Below are positions 6,836 through 13,342 of a stretch of DNA of 16,349 bases, piece after piece (positions within the stretch are counted from its first letter, which is position 1; each line of letters begins with the position of its first letter). This DNA is from CAYJWL01 sp964373855 (GTDB lineage: Bacteria > Patescibacteriota > Andersenbacteria > UBA10190): contig CAYJWL010000018.1 in assembly GCA_964373855.1 (NCBI GenBank), positions 1 through 16,349 on the forward strand, read 5' to 3'. Under the pieces are notes generated by a model. That model worked only from the letters and a program-made list of their open reading frames with translations, was not told the DNA's origin and did not search any database. Made by a program: the position numbers and the translations under genes.

Positions 6836-9583
6836 TTATCGTACTCGGCGGTAGAACGTCAGCGTATTAGAGCCGTTAGCTACGCCCTGAACGCGCTCAA
6901 AATCCCGTTCCAGGCCGGATTCAATTTCCGAATATTCCATCAGGAAGGAAAATCCTGTTTGCTGCTCAAACAGAAACCATTTAGCATCCCGAAAGGCCTG
7001 CACCATATTCTCCGCTGACGGCAAAAAAGTTTGTAGTCTGGCCGTATCCTGGCGCGTAAATTCGTAGGCGTACCAGCGCGGATGCGCGATGTCCAGCACC
7101 ACCCGATGGCCGGAGACATATGGTATGGCCGCCGCACCGGTGAAGATAAAATCCTCCAAAGGTATCGTAGCCCGCGCCCACGAAGCTGCTTCCTCGATCG
7201 CGCCCAGCTGGAAGGTTCCGGTGTGTTCAAATAAAAATGTTATGTAGTTGGAGATAACTGCCGACCAAAGAACAATTGCAGTTATCGCGACGACCATAAC
7301 GCGGCGCAGGACTTCCAGGAAGGGATAATCCTTAGCGAGAAAGATGCCCGGCTGCAGGCGGCGGTAGAGTGCAATCACGCCGAAGGCGGATAATACAATC
7401 AGCGGCGGAATGAATTCCGCCAGGTAATTGGCATGAAATTTTATCCAATTGCTGTAGAAGAGGGTGAGGCCGGCTATCCATAGCGGAGCGAAGAGTGCAG
7501 CCGTTAGATGCCGCGCAACGCCCGCCGGTTCTTCTGTTGTCTCTTTGACGGCTGGCGTTTGCAGTCCAATTCTCCCCGGTTGAGAGCTGGCCGCAACTAG
7601 CGGCGGCTGCTGCCAGACGATCCGCTCACTCTTCGGTCGGGGAATTATTGTCAAAAGCGCGAGCAGCACAGCAAATAAATACCACAACCAAGTGATGCCA
7701 TACGCCATGAAAGCCGCGCCTTCATACTCAAAGAAGAACTGCCACGCCCAGGCAAAGATTGCCCAAGGCGCGATCCATCCCAGCTTCGGGATAACATGAT
7801 CGACGGTGATGGCAAAGGCGCGCGACGGCGCGGTTAGCTTAGTACGCCACACAGTTCTTATGAGTTGCTCACAAATGATGCCCAGTCCGATGAGCGAGAG
7901 CAGGATAAGCGGCAACGACTCTCGAAAAAAAGGCGTCATACCGCGCAGTGAATAGGCGCGCGCATTGTCTGCTTCTGCCGGATCAGTGCTAAAAATACCG
8001 TCCTCGGCCGAGTTGTAACCCAAAACTTCCCACACTCCTTCCGCTCCATAGATCCAGTAGGCTGCCCCAACTACAATGCCTACTACAATTAAAAAGCCGA
8101 GGCCAAAGACAATAAGATGATGGATTCTTAATTTAATATTTTTTCCTTCCAGTAAAATGAATGCGGCGGGAACTAAGCCTAAGGCCAACATGCTTTTACG
8201 TGAGGCCACAGCCATACCCATTAATAGTCCGGCCAGGAAGAACCAACCATCTGATGAGGGGGCTTTAGGCGTGGCTAGAAATGACAGGCGCGGCGTTGTC
8301 CCGCGCAAGGCCATGAGTAATAGACTTAAGGAAGATACGGCCAGGAACACCGCCAGCGGCTGGGTATGGACATAAATATTGAAAACTATCGCCGCACCGA
8401 CTACGGCCCACATGGCTGCGGCTACAATTCCGACTCGGCGCCCCCAGCCAGCTTCAGTCTTCTTCAGTCTGTTTTTTTCCGGCTTCAAGTACGACGTTAT
8501 CCAGTTTTTGGTAACGGCCTTTGAGCTCCACAGTTCGCGGCATAGAAGATAGAGCGGATACAGTGTCAGGGCGCCAATAATAATTGAAGATAACCTGCCG
8601 GCAAAAATCGTATTTCCAAGCAACATCTGCCAGAGAGCAATCCAGAATATTACGAACGGAGCTTTTACATATCCGTCCCCGCCGGCCAGCACCCCCTCAC
8701 GCAGCATCCGGGCATCATACAGATAATTGCCTTCATCATTTGTTAACGGCAGTTCAACCGCATACCAATATCGAATGATAAGGGCAAAGCCAAAGAGCAG
8801 AGCCAGCAGCAACCACGTGAAACTTTTTTTGTTAAACTTCTCAATCAGCTTAACGTACATCGATTGTTGAATAAGTATGATAGCCAGCAGCCACGCCAGC
8901 AATGGCATCGTTACCTTCGCCCAGATGCTGTAAATTACTTTTCGTTCGCCCCACGTGCTGACAAATCTGCCGTAAGCAGCGGCTCCTTTATCAAAGATCG
9001 CCTGGCGCAGCGAGACAGTGTGATACGTGGCAAAGGCTACATCTATATTCTGTTTGCCCGACCGCTCCACCAAGTCGCTGTTGAATTCTCCCGGACGTAC
9101 GCCGCGGGCCAAGTAGGCCGATCCGCCCGGATGAGGATCTCTGGCATCAATGTCTACCGCTACCGCATTACCCCGCGTGGCGGTCGGAGCCTCGACAAAA
9201 AAGAAGTACTGCTGGCCGGCGGAATCTGCCACCGGCGCAAATTCAAAGCGATAAAATTGATTGTCGCCAAAATCCCGCGGTTGCGCCGTGGCTGAGCGAA
9301 TGTCCTGCGTATCTCGCACAGACGAGCGTAAATGAAATCGAACTGGTTCCGTATTATTTCGCCCCGAATACGTGGCGAACATGACACTGACGCCGGATAA
9401 ATCATTACCTCCGGCCGTGAAGGTTTGGCCAACCAGCACGTCGCCCGCCACCTCGCCGCTGTTGGCAGTGTATTTGGGTTGCTCAATAGCCACCTGCCGC
9501 ACGCGAATAACCTGCGCGGCTAGGGCGGCGATCAATACAATGATTACCAGGACAGACCAGGTGATCTTACTAATAGGAGACAT
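6836..9583 (-). CDS. Large GT39-like (GT-C) membrane glycosyltransferase with N-terminal beta-sandwich-like module, 915 aa
   Basis: Residues 8-24 form a signal-anchor helix. About 50-187 is an extracytoplasmic module with strands such as RFEFAPVADSAGQQYFFF and GNAVAV, closely similar to the C-terminal module of the 3927-5942 protein. A second helix (about 225-240) leads to a long polytopic region. Its first loop has LTNDEGNYLY with the acidic pair at about 283-284, followed by YVKAPFVIFW, both typical of GT39. A long hydrophilic loop (about 640-690) interrupts the helices, and the last 130 residues are soluble. It should use a polyprenyl-phosphate sugar outside the membrane. The start ATG 9583 has no Shine-Dalgarno but has TAATCT 6 bases upstream. 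A heptad repeat tract lies directly upstream. It is the longest of the four GT-C genes and its acceptor is unknown. Confidence 0.82.
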   Translation of the reverse strand: MSPISKITWSVLVIIVLIAALAAQVIRVRQVAIEQPKYTANSGEVAGDVLVGQTFTAGGNDLSGVSVMFATYSGRNNTEPVRFHLRSSVRDTQDIRSATAQPRDFGDNQFYRFEFAPVADSAGQQYFFFVEAPTATRGNAVAVDIDARDPHPGGSAYLARGVRPGEFNSDLVERSGKQNIDVAFATYHTVSLRQAIFDKGAAAYGRFVSTWGERKVIYSIWAKVTMPLLAWLLAIILIQQSMYVKLIEKFNKKSFTWLLLALLFGFALIIRYWYAVELPLTNDEGNYLYDARMLREGVLAGGDGYVKAPFVIFWIALWQMLLGNTIFAGRLSSIIIGALTLYPLYLLCRELWSSKAVTKNWITSYLKPEKNRLKKTEAGWGRRVGIVAAAMWAVVGAAIVFNIYVHTQPLAVFLAVSSLSLLLMALRGTTPRLSFLATPKAPSSDGWFFLAGLLMGMAVASRKSMLALGLVPAAFILLEGKNIKLRIHHLIVFGLGFLIVVGIVVGAAYWIYGAEGVWEVLGYNSAEDGIFSTDPAEADNARAYSLRGMTPFFRESLPLILLSLIGLGIICEQLIRTVWRTKLTAPSRAFAITVDHVIPKLGWIAPWAIFAWAWQFFFEYEGAAFMAYGITWLWYLFAVLLALLTIIPRPKSERIVWQQPPLVAASSQPGRIGLQTPAVKETTEEPAGVARHLTAALFAPLWIAGLTLFYSNWIKFHANYLAEFIPPLIVLSAFGVIALYRRLQPGIFLAKDYPFLEVLRRVMVVAITAIVLWSAVISNYITFLFEHTGTFQLGAIEEAASWARATIPLEDFIFTGAAAIPYVSGHRVVLDIAHPRWYAYEFTRQDTARLQTFLPSAENMVQAFRDAKWFLFEQQTGFSFLMEYSEIESGLERDFERVQGVANGSNTLTFYRRVR

Positions 9584-9589
9584 ACAAGA

Positions 9590-9595
9590 AGATTA
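9590..9595 (-). promoter_or_regulatory. -10-like box TAATCT, 6 bases before ATG 9583
   Basis: TAATCT on the minus strand is 6 bases from the start codon and overlaps the first unit of the heptad repeat tract beginning at 9594. The predicted transcript begins at the ATG, which agrees with the absence of a ribosome binding site. Confidence 0.45.
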
Positions 9596-9672
9596 AAGCG
9601 TAAAGCGCAAAGCGTAAAACACAAGATAAAAGACTTGGCTTTTATCTTTTAGCTTATCGCTCTGGGCTTTAC
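9594..9672. repeat. Inverted pair of degenerate 7-base tandem repeats (long imperfect hairpin)
   Basis: From 9594 the plus strand runs in 7-base units of TAAAGCG type: two identical copies (9594-9607), one with a single change (9608-9614), then two degenerate ones to 9628. From 9638 to 9672 five 7-base units of the complementary type (GCTTTTA, then variants ending in GCTTTAC) run in the opposite sense. The two arms pair: AAGATAAAAG (9623-9632) with 9639-9648 is perfect around a 6-base loop, and the outer parts pair with few mismatches. The tract fills the space between the stop at 9682 and the start at 9583. Confidence 0.75.
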
Positions 9673-9681
9673 ACTACCTCG

Positions 9682-10695
9682 CTACCAGTAATGCTCTCGG
9701 TGCTGGCGATAGTAGTCCACCATTTGCCTGATACCTGTCTTGAGAGGTACCTGCGCCTGCCAACCACAGGCAGTCTGAATTTTCGTGGTGTCGGCCACGT
9801 AATTTCCTGTCTCATTTTTTTCATAATGCACCGGCCAGGGAATGTGTTTTTTGCTGCCGCTGCCCACGGCCGCCAGGACAGCATCTACCATATCAACAAA
9901 TCGTACGGTTTCGTCGGTGCCGATGTTATATACCTCTCCTGGCTGCGCCTTGGCCGTTAATAGCAGGCAGGCGCTGACAATATCGTCAATGTACAGATAA
10001 TCCCGCTGCTGGCTGCCGTCGCCGAAAATTTCAATTGTCTTGCCTGCCATCGCTTGACGCACAAACCAGCCCACGATCGAATACTTGCTGTGCTTCATCT
10101 GCTGGCGCGGACCGTAGGGATTAGGAATCCTTAAGGAGGAAGCGGCAATGTCGAAACTGTCGGCATAATATCGGCAATACTTTTCACCAAGGAGTTTGTG
10201 GATACCATAGAGCGACAAAGGGTTGGTTGGATGCGTTTCCTTAACTGGCGTGGTTGAAATTTTTCCGTACACAAGGCGGGAGGAAGAAAAAAGTACCTTG
10301 GCTTTTGAATTGTGATGACGCACGGCCTCAAGCAGGACAAGATGTCCGCGGCCGTTAATATCCAAATCAAGAAATGGTTCATCCTTGGAGTCGATATAGC
10401 TCACTTGGGCAGCCAAATGGTAAATAATGTCTGCGCCCCGGACTAATTCCTGAACTACTTTATTGTCACGGACATCACCTCTAATAAAGGTAATACTGTC
10501 TCGAATGCCGGCGAGGTTAAATTCATTACCGCCGTATAAAGGCAGCATCGCATCAAGCACGGTTACCTTGGCGCCAAGGGCAACCAGAGCGTGCGCCAGC
10601 GAACTGCCGATAAAACCGGCTCCGCCCGTGATAAGAATTGACTTCTCTTTGTAGTAGTCCCCAAGTTCCCCGAGCAATGATGCGTTTGTCTGCAT
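9682..10695 (-). CDS. NAD-dependent sugar-nucleotide epimerase/dehydratase (extended SDR), 337 aa
   Basis: Acts in the cytoplasm on a nucleotide sugar, by oxidation at C4 and epimerisation or dehydration. With start 10695, the NAD-binding TGGAGFIG motif is at residues 23-30, the Ser of the FSSSRLVYG segment is at about 137-139, and the catalytic YxxxK is Y163-K167 (YGIHK). GDGSQQRDYLYIDD further on is the usual substrate-side segment of GalE-like enzymes. Length is normal for the family. The frame is open upstream to a GTG at 10803, but that 36-residue extension is low-complexity, lies before any Rossmann strand and covers a hairpin, so ATG 10695 is preferred. It is probably co-oriented but not tightly coupled with the GT4 gene, 189 bases upstream. 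UDP-glucose 4-epimerase-like activity is plausible; the precise sugar cannot be assigned. Confidence 0.85.
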   Translation of the reverse strand: MQTNASLLGELGDYYKEKSILITGGAGFIGSSLAHALVALGAKVTVLDAMLPLYGGNEFNLAGIRDSITFIRGDVRDNKVVQELVRGADIIYHLAAQVSYIDSKDEPFLDLDINGRGHLVLLEAVRHHNSKAKVLFSSSRLVYGKISTTPVKETHPTNPLSLYGIHKLLGEKYCRYYADSFDIAASSLRIPNPYGPRQQMKHSKYSIVGWFVRQAMAGKTIEIFGDGSQQRDYLYIDDIVSACLLLTAKAQPGEVYNIGTDETVRFVDMVDAVLAAVGSGSKKHIPWPVHYEKNETGNYVADTTKIQTACGWQAQVPLKTGIRQMVDYYRQHREHYW

Positions 10696-10754
10696 ATCCA
10701 CATTGTTATGTATAATCGGTAATTTGCCCGCTATCTTAGCCTTCGACTCCGAGG

Positions 10755-10795
10755 CTCCGGCTGCCCTAAAGCCCGTCGTATGGGCAGAGTCGGAG
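10755..10795 (-). other. GC-rich hairpin in the 189-base gap 10696-10884
   Basis: CTCCG plus CTGCCC (10755-10766) pairs with GGGCAG and CGGAG (10782-10795), with a small internal loop and a 15-base end loop. There is no T-run, so it is not a typical terminator. It lies between the GT4 stop and the epimerase start and could be a 5' leader structure or a processing site. The rest of the gap is GC-rich, with a short CGCC/GGCG hairpin near 10850-10860, and no gene is apparent in it. Confidence 0.35.
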
Positions 10796-10884
10796 ACAGG
10801 CACAAGGAGCGGGTCAGCGCCACTTCAGCGGACTCGCCGGACTGGCAAGCGCCATTGGCGGATAATCTGGACACAGTAATCTGT

Positions 10885-12033
10885 TTACGTATTACCAGCC
10901 CCATACCTGGCATATAGTCTGTTATATTTCTTCATAATGGTGTGCCAGTCGTACTGAAGCGCAATCTGCCTGCCGGCCGCTCCCAGGCGGCGGCGCAATT
11001 CACTCTCACTAATCAATTGCGTAAGGCGAGCAGCGAGCGTGGCAATATCATCCCCCTCTATCAAGTAGCCATTGACCCCATCATGCACTATTTCATTGTT
11101 GCCGCCCACATTGCTGGCAATGACTGGCAAGGCGCAGGCCATCGCCTCTAAGATAACCGAAGGCATACCCTCTGATAATGAAGTCAAAACAAAAATGTCG
11201 GCATACTGATATGATTTCTCGAGCCGGTCATACGGAACCAGGCCGACATAATGAATAAGGTCGCTCACGCCCAGATCTTCGGACAGTCGTTCCAGGCTCG
11301 TCCGATCAGCACCGGTTCCGACAACCTCTATTTCAAACGGGTGGCGTGCTTTCTGCCTGACAACCGGCAGAGACTGAATCACCCGCTGAAATCCCTTGCG
11401 CGGAATAAGTCTGCCAATAAACAATATTTTTACTTTTGGGTTTGCTGGCCGCTGGATTGGTTTGAAGCGGTCCGTTTCCACGCCGTTGGGAATAAGAATA
11501 AAATCTCCCGCCGGATCCGCCTGCTTGCCCAGCCGGACTAACTCCTCAGAACAAACCGTGCGGAATTCTGCTCCCCGCCAAATCATCCGGAGTAATGGGG
11601 TAATCAGTGGATAAATGTTTTTGAAGCGGGATGGGTTGGCACCCGGAATATCAGAGCCGCCAAAATATACACCATAGGGAATTTTATATATTTTATTGAC
11701 TAGCCAAGCCACCCATCCGGCCGGAACGGCAAAATAGGCTTGAATGAAATCAACGCGGTGGCGGCGCAGATGCCAAAGCCCGTAGATGAGAGCGGACAGA
11801 CCAAAGGTCACCAGCTCCCAGGGCGCACAGTAATCGCGATAGCGGCGCACAGCCGGAATCCGAATCACGGTACCGCCATCAATCACTTCGCGCTTCGGCA
11901 ACCCGCGCCAGCGCGATGTTATTAATGTTACTTCATGTCCGGCCTTCGTCAGGTACCTAATGGCATATCTTGTCACCGTAGACCCGCCCCCGCCTATGGG
12001 CGGGAATTCGTTGTTAATCAGGAGTAGTTTCAT
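10885..12033 (-). CDS. GT4 family glycosyltransferase (GT-B fold), 382 aa
   Basis: Retaining glycosyltransferase that moves a sugar from a nucleotide donor to a lipid-linked or glycan acceptor at the inner membrane face. The N-terminal domain has the glycine-rich acceptor loop PPIGGGGS (11-18) and FGGSD (about 124-128). The C-terminal donor domain has FIGRLIPRKG (about 205-214) and the EX7E signature with E288 and E296 (EGMPSVILE), then the GG.NEIV segment that binds the donor. Length is normal. The ATG at 12033 follows the TAA of the upstream GT2 gene with no base between, and AAGGG (12041-12045) gives a good ribosome binding site 7 bases ahead, so the two are translated from one mRNA. Hydrophobic segments in the N-domain (KIYKIPYGVYF region) suggest membrane association. 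The donor sugar is unknown. Confidence 0.9.
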   Translation of the reverse strand: MKLLLINNEFPPIGGGGSTVTRYAIRYLTKAGHEVTLITSRWRGLPKREVIDGGTVIRIPAVRRYRDYCAPWELVTFGLSALIYGLWHLRRHRVDFIQAYFAVPAGWVAWLVNKIYKIPYGVYFGGSDIPGANPSRFKNIYPLITPLLRMIWRGAEFRTVCSEELVRLGKQADPAGDFILIPNGVETDRFKPIQRPANPKVKILFIGRLIPRKGFQRVIQSLPVVRQKARHPFEIEVVGTGADRTSLERLSEDLGVSDLIHYVGLVPYDRLEKSYQYADIFVLTSLSEGMPSVILEAMACALPVIASNVGGNNEIVHDGVNGYLIEGDDIATLAARLTQLISESELRRRLGAAGRQIALQYDWHTIMKKYNRLYARYGAGNT

Positions 12034-12969
12034 TTAGAAACCCTTGGTCTCTTTGATGCTGTATGGCTTTTTCTGCGCATAATATGTATGAGCAACAACA
12101 TCAGCCAGAACACCCGTTAAGAGAAACTGGAATCCCAGCAGAACCAGCAGGACAGCCAGCAGGGGTGTCGAGCGCCCGGCTAAGCCGATTATCCGCAGCA
12201 ACCATAATGTTCCGAGTATAGCCCCTAATATACCGCCGGCTAGAATAAAGATGGCACCAAATGATCCAAAAAAATGCATTGGCCGCGCCGAGTACTGGAT
12301 CCAAAACTTTACAATGAGAAGATCAAGAAAACCCTTAAGTTTTTTTCGTACGTTGTATTTGGTATTACCGTGACGTCGTGGATGGTGCCGCACCACCATT
12401 TCGCCAACCTTGAAACCTTTCCACGAAAGCAGCGCGGTAATGTAGCGATGCATCTCGCCATACAATTCAAGATCCTTTAGCGCTTCCCTCTTATAGAGTT
12501 TAAGACTGCAACCGTGATCGTGAATTTTCTCGCCTGTCACCCATCGGTGGATGACATTTCCGATTTTGCTGCCGATTTTCAAAGCACCGTTATCTTTCCG
12601 GTCCTTGCGCCAGCCGGAAACAACATCAAGATTCTCCCGCCTTAGCTTCTCCAGCATCGCCGGAATATCGTCGGGATCATTCTGCAAATCGGCATCCATG
12701 ACGATAACAAATTCTCCGGAGGCATGATCAAAACCGGCCGACCAGCCGGCCGTTTGTCCAAAACTGCGGCGAAAGCTGATAGTTTTTACCCGCCGATCCT
12801 TTTCTCTAAGATCTCGCAAGACCTGGCCGGTTCCATCCGTACTGCCATCATTAATGACTATCATCTCCCAGTCTCCTTGGAGTCTCTCCATGACAGCAGA
12901 AACAGCTTTATAAAGCCGCTGGAGGGATTGTTCTTCGTTATAGGCCGGGATGACAAGGCTAAACTTCAT
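12034..12969 (-). CDS. GT2 polyprenyl-phosphate sugar synthase (DPM1/GtrB/ArnC type), 311 aa
   Basis: Moves a sugar from a nucleotide donor onto undecaprenyl/polyprenyl phosphate on the cytoplasmic face. This supplies lipid donors of the kind GT-C enzymes use, and four GT-C genes lie in this window. VIPAYNEE (6-13), NDGSTDGTG (40-48) and DADLQ (92-96, metal binding) are all present. DHGCSLKLYKR and HRYITALL are typical of the DPM1-like branch, and HHPRRHGNTKY resembles its conserved acceptor-side segment. Two C-terminal membrane helices (about 233-262 and 265-295) resemble the anchored GtrB/YfdH forms. The start at 12969 has TATTCT 5 bases upstream and no ribosome binding site. It is first gene of a pair with the GT4 gene, which starts on the base after its stop. 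Sugar identity (mannose, glucose or another) is not readable. Confidence 0.9.
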   Translation of the reverse strand: MKFSLVIPAYNEEQSLQRLYKAVSAVMERLQGDWEMIVINDGSTDGTGQVLRDLREKDRRVKTISFRRSFGQTAGWSAGFDHASGEFVIVMDADLQNDPDDIPAMLEKLRRENLDVVSGWRKDRKDNGALKIGSKIGNVIHRWVTGEKIHDHGCSLKLYKREALKDLELYGEMHRYITALLSWKGFKVGEMVVRHHPRRHGNTKYNVRKKLKGFLDLLIVKFWIQYSARPMHFFGSFGAIFILAGGILGAILGTLWLLRIIGLAGRSTPLLAVLLVLLGFQFLLTGVLADVVAHTYYAQKKPYSIKETKGF

Positions 12970-12974
12970 ACATC

Positions 12975-12980
12975 AGAATA
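12975..12980 (-). promoter_or_regulatory. -10-like box TATTCT, 5 bases before ATG 12969
   Basis: TATTCT on the minus strand lies 5 bases from the GT2 start codon and forms part of the first unit of the 7-base repeat tract 12975-13002. A leaderless or nearly leaderless transcript is implied. Confidence 0.4.
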
Positions 12981-13002
12981 AGGAATGAAGAATCATGAAT
13001 TA
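12975..13002. repeat. Four tandem 7-base repeats of consensus nGAATnA
   Basis: On the plus strand, 12975-12981, 12982-12988, 12989-12995 and 12996-13002 each fit nGAATnA exactly, with only positions 1 and 6 varying. The next 7 bases (13003-13009) no longer fit. The tract lies immediately upstream of the GT2 gene and contains its -10-like box. Confidence 0.7.
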
Positions 13003-13036
13003 GATTCACAATACCCGAGAACAATACACTAAATGC

Positions 13037-13142
13037 TGTACGATATGCAACTCAAAGAGTCAGATTCACTCCTGACGAATACGATCATTCACATGAAAGC
13101 TCCTCTTTAGTTTGGCACCCGATCCCATCGGGTGCTTTTTTT
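13037..13142 (+). ncRNA. Candidate small RNA ending in a strong terminator
   Basis: No plus-strand gene lies upstream for six kilobases, yet a strong plus-strand terminator stands at 13114-13142, so a short plus transcript is implied. A weak promoter could be TAGATT (13001-13006) and TACACT (13025-13030), spaced 18 bases, giving a start near 13037. Ahead of the terminator are two hairpins: GTCAG/CTGAC (13059-13063 with 13072-13076, 8-base loop) and AAAG/CTTT (13096-13099 with 13105-13108), whose loop is CTCCT, the sequence that pairs with Shine-Dalgarno motifs. An alternative is a 25-codon ORF, 13033-13110, which stops just before the terminator but lacks a ribosome binding site. The 5' end is a guess. 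Confidence 0.3.
13114..13142 (+). terminator. Rho-independent terminator (9-bp GC-rich stem, T7)
   Basis: GCACCCGAT (13115-13123) pairs perfectly with ATCGGGTGC (13127-13135) over a CCC loop, extended by a G-T pair, and seven T follow at 13136-13142. On the minus strand there is no T-run after the stem, so it acts for plus-strand transcription only. Confidence 0.9.
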
Positions 13143-13143
13143 A

Positions 13144-13284
13144 TTGCCGGAATTATCAAAGGGGGGCTGTAACTCCACATATCGATACATCAATAGGTGG
13201 TACAAGCCTGGGAAACCTACAAAAAATATTCGCCCCGATGAGCAGAAATGGGAGGATTGGCCGGACCGCGTGACGCTATGGTGA
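13144..13284 (+). other. Possible small ORF or gene remnant (46 codons, Trp-rich end)
   Basis: After the terminator, the gap up to 13333 holds one open frame with protein-like composition: basic and aromatic, with WYKPGKPTKN and then PDEQKWEDWPDRVTLW before a TGA at 13282-13284. The only start is a TTG at 13144 in the wake of the terminator, without ribosome binding site, so it is more likely the 3' remnant of a lost gene or chance. I do not recognise the family. Nothing else was found in 13285-13333. Confidence 0.2.
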
Positions 13285-13321
13285 GGACGAAGCCATCAAA
13301 ATTAAATCAAAAATAGACTGG

Positions 13322-13342
13322 GTATCCTACTCCCTACTCTCT
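13322..13342. repeat. Short 7-base tandem repeat over the end of rfbA
   Basis: On the minus strand the bases read AGAGAGT, AGGGAGT and AGGATAC in succession (13342-13322), three 7-base units of which two are close copies. The rfbA stop codon TAG lies inside the tract. With only two good units this is weaker than the tracts at 9594 and 12975. Confidence 0.35.

Noticed and set aside
6820..6860. Possible terminator between the convergent genes ending at 6819 and 6836
   Set aside because: Only a weak CCG-GTA/TAC-CGG stem with a bulge and 10-base loop is present and no T-run on either strand.
10696..10803. GTG 10803 as the start of the epimerase
   Set aside because: The added residues lack similarity to SDR N-termini and cover a GC-rich hairpin; ATG 10695 puts the Rossmann strand at a normal distance from the start.
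13195..13270. AGGTGGTAC followed downstream by GGACCGCG, recalling the T-box antiterminator signature
   Set aside because: The two pieces are 60 bases apart, no specifier stem or terminator follows, and the next plus-strand gene is not an aminoacyl-tRNA synthetase or amino-acid gene; the next gene lies on the other strand.
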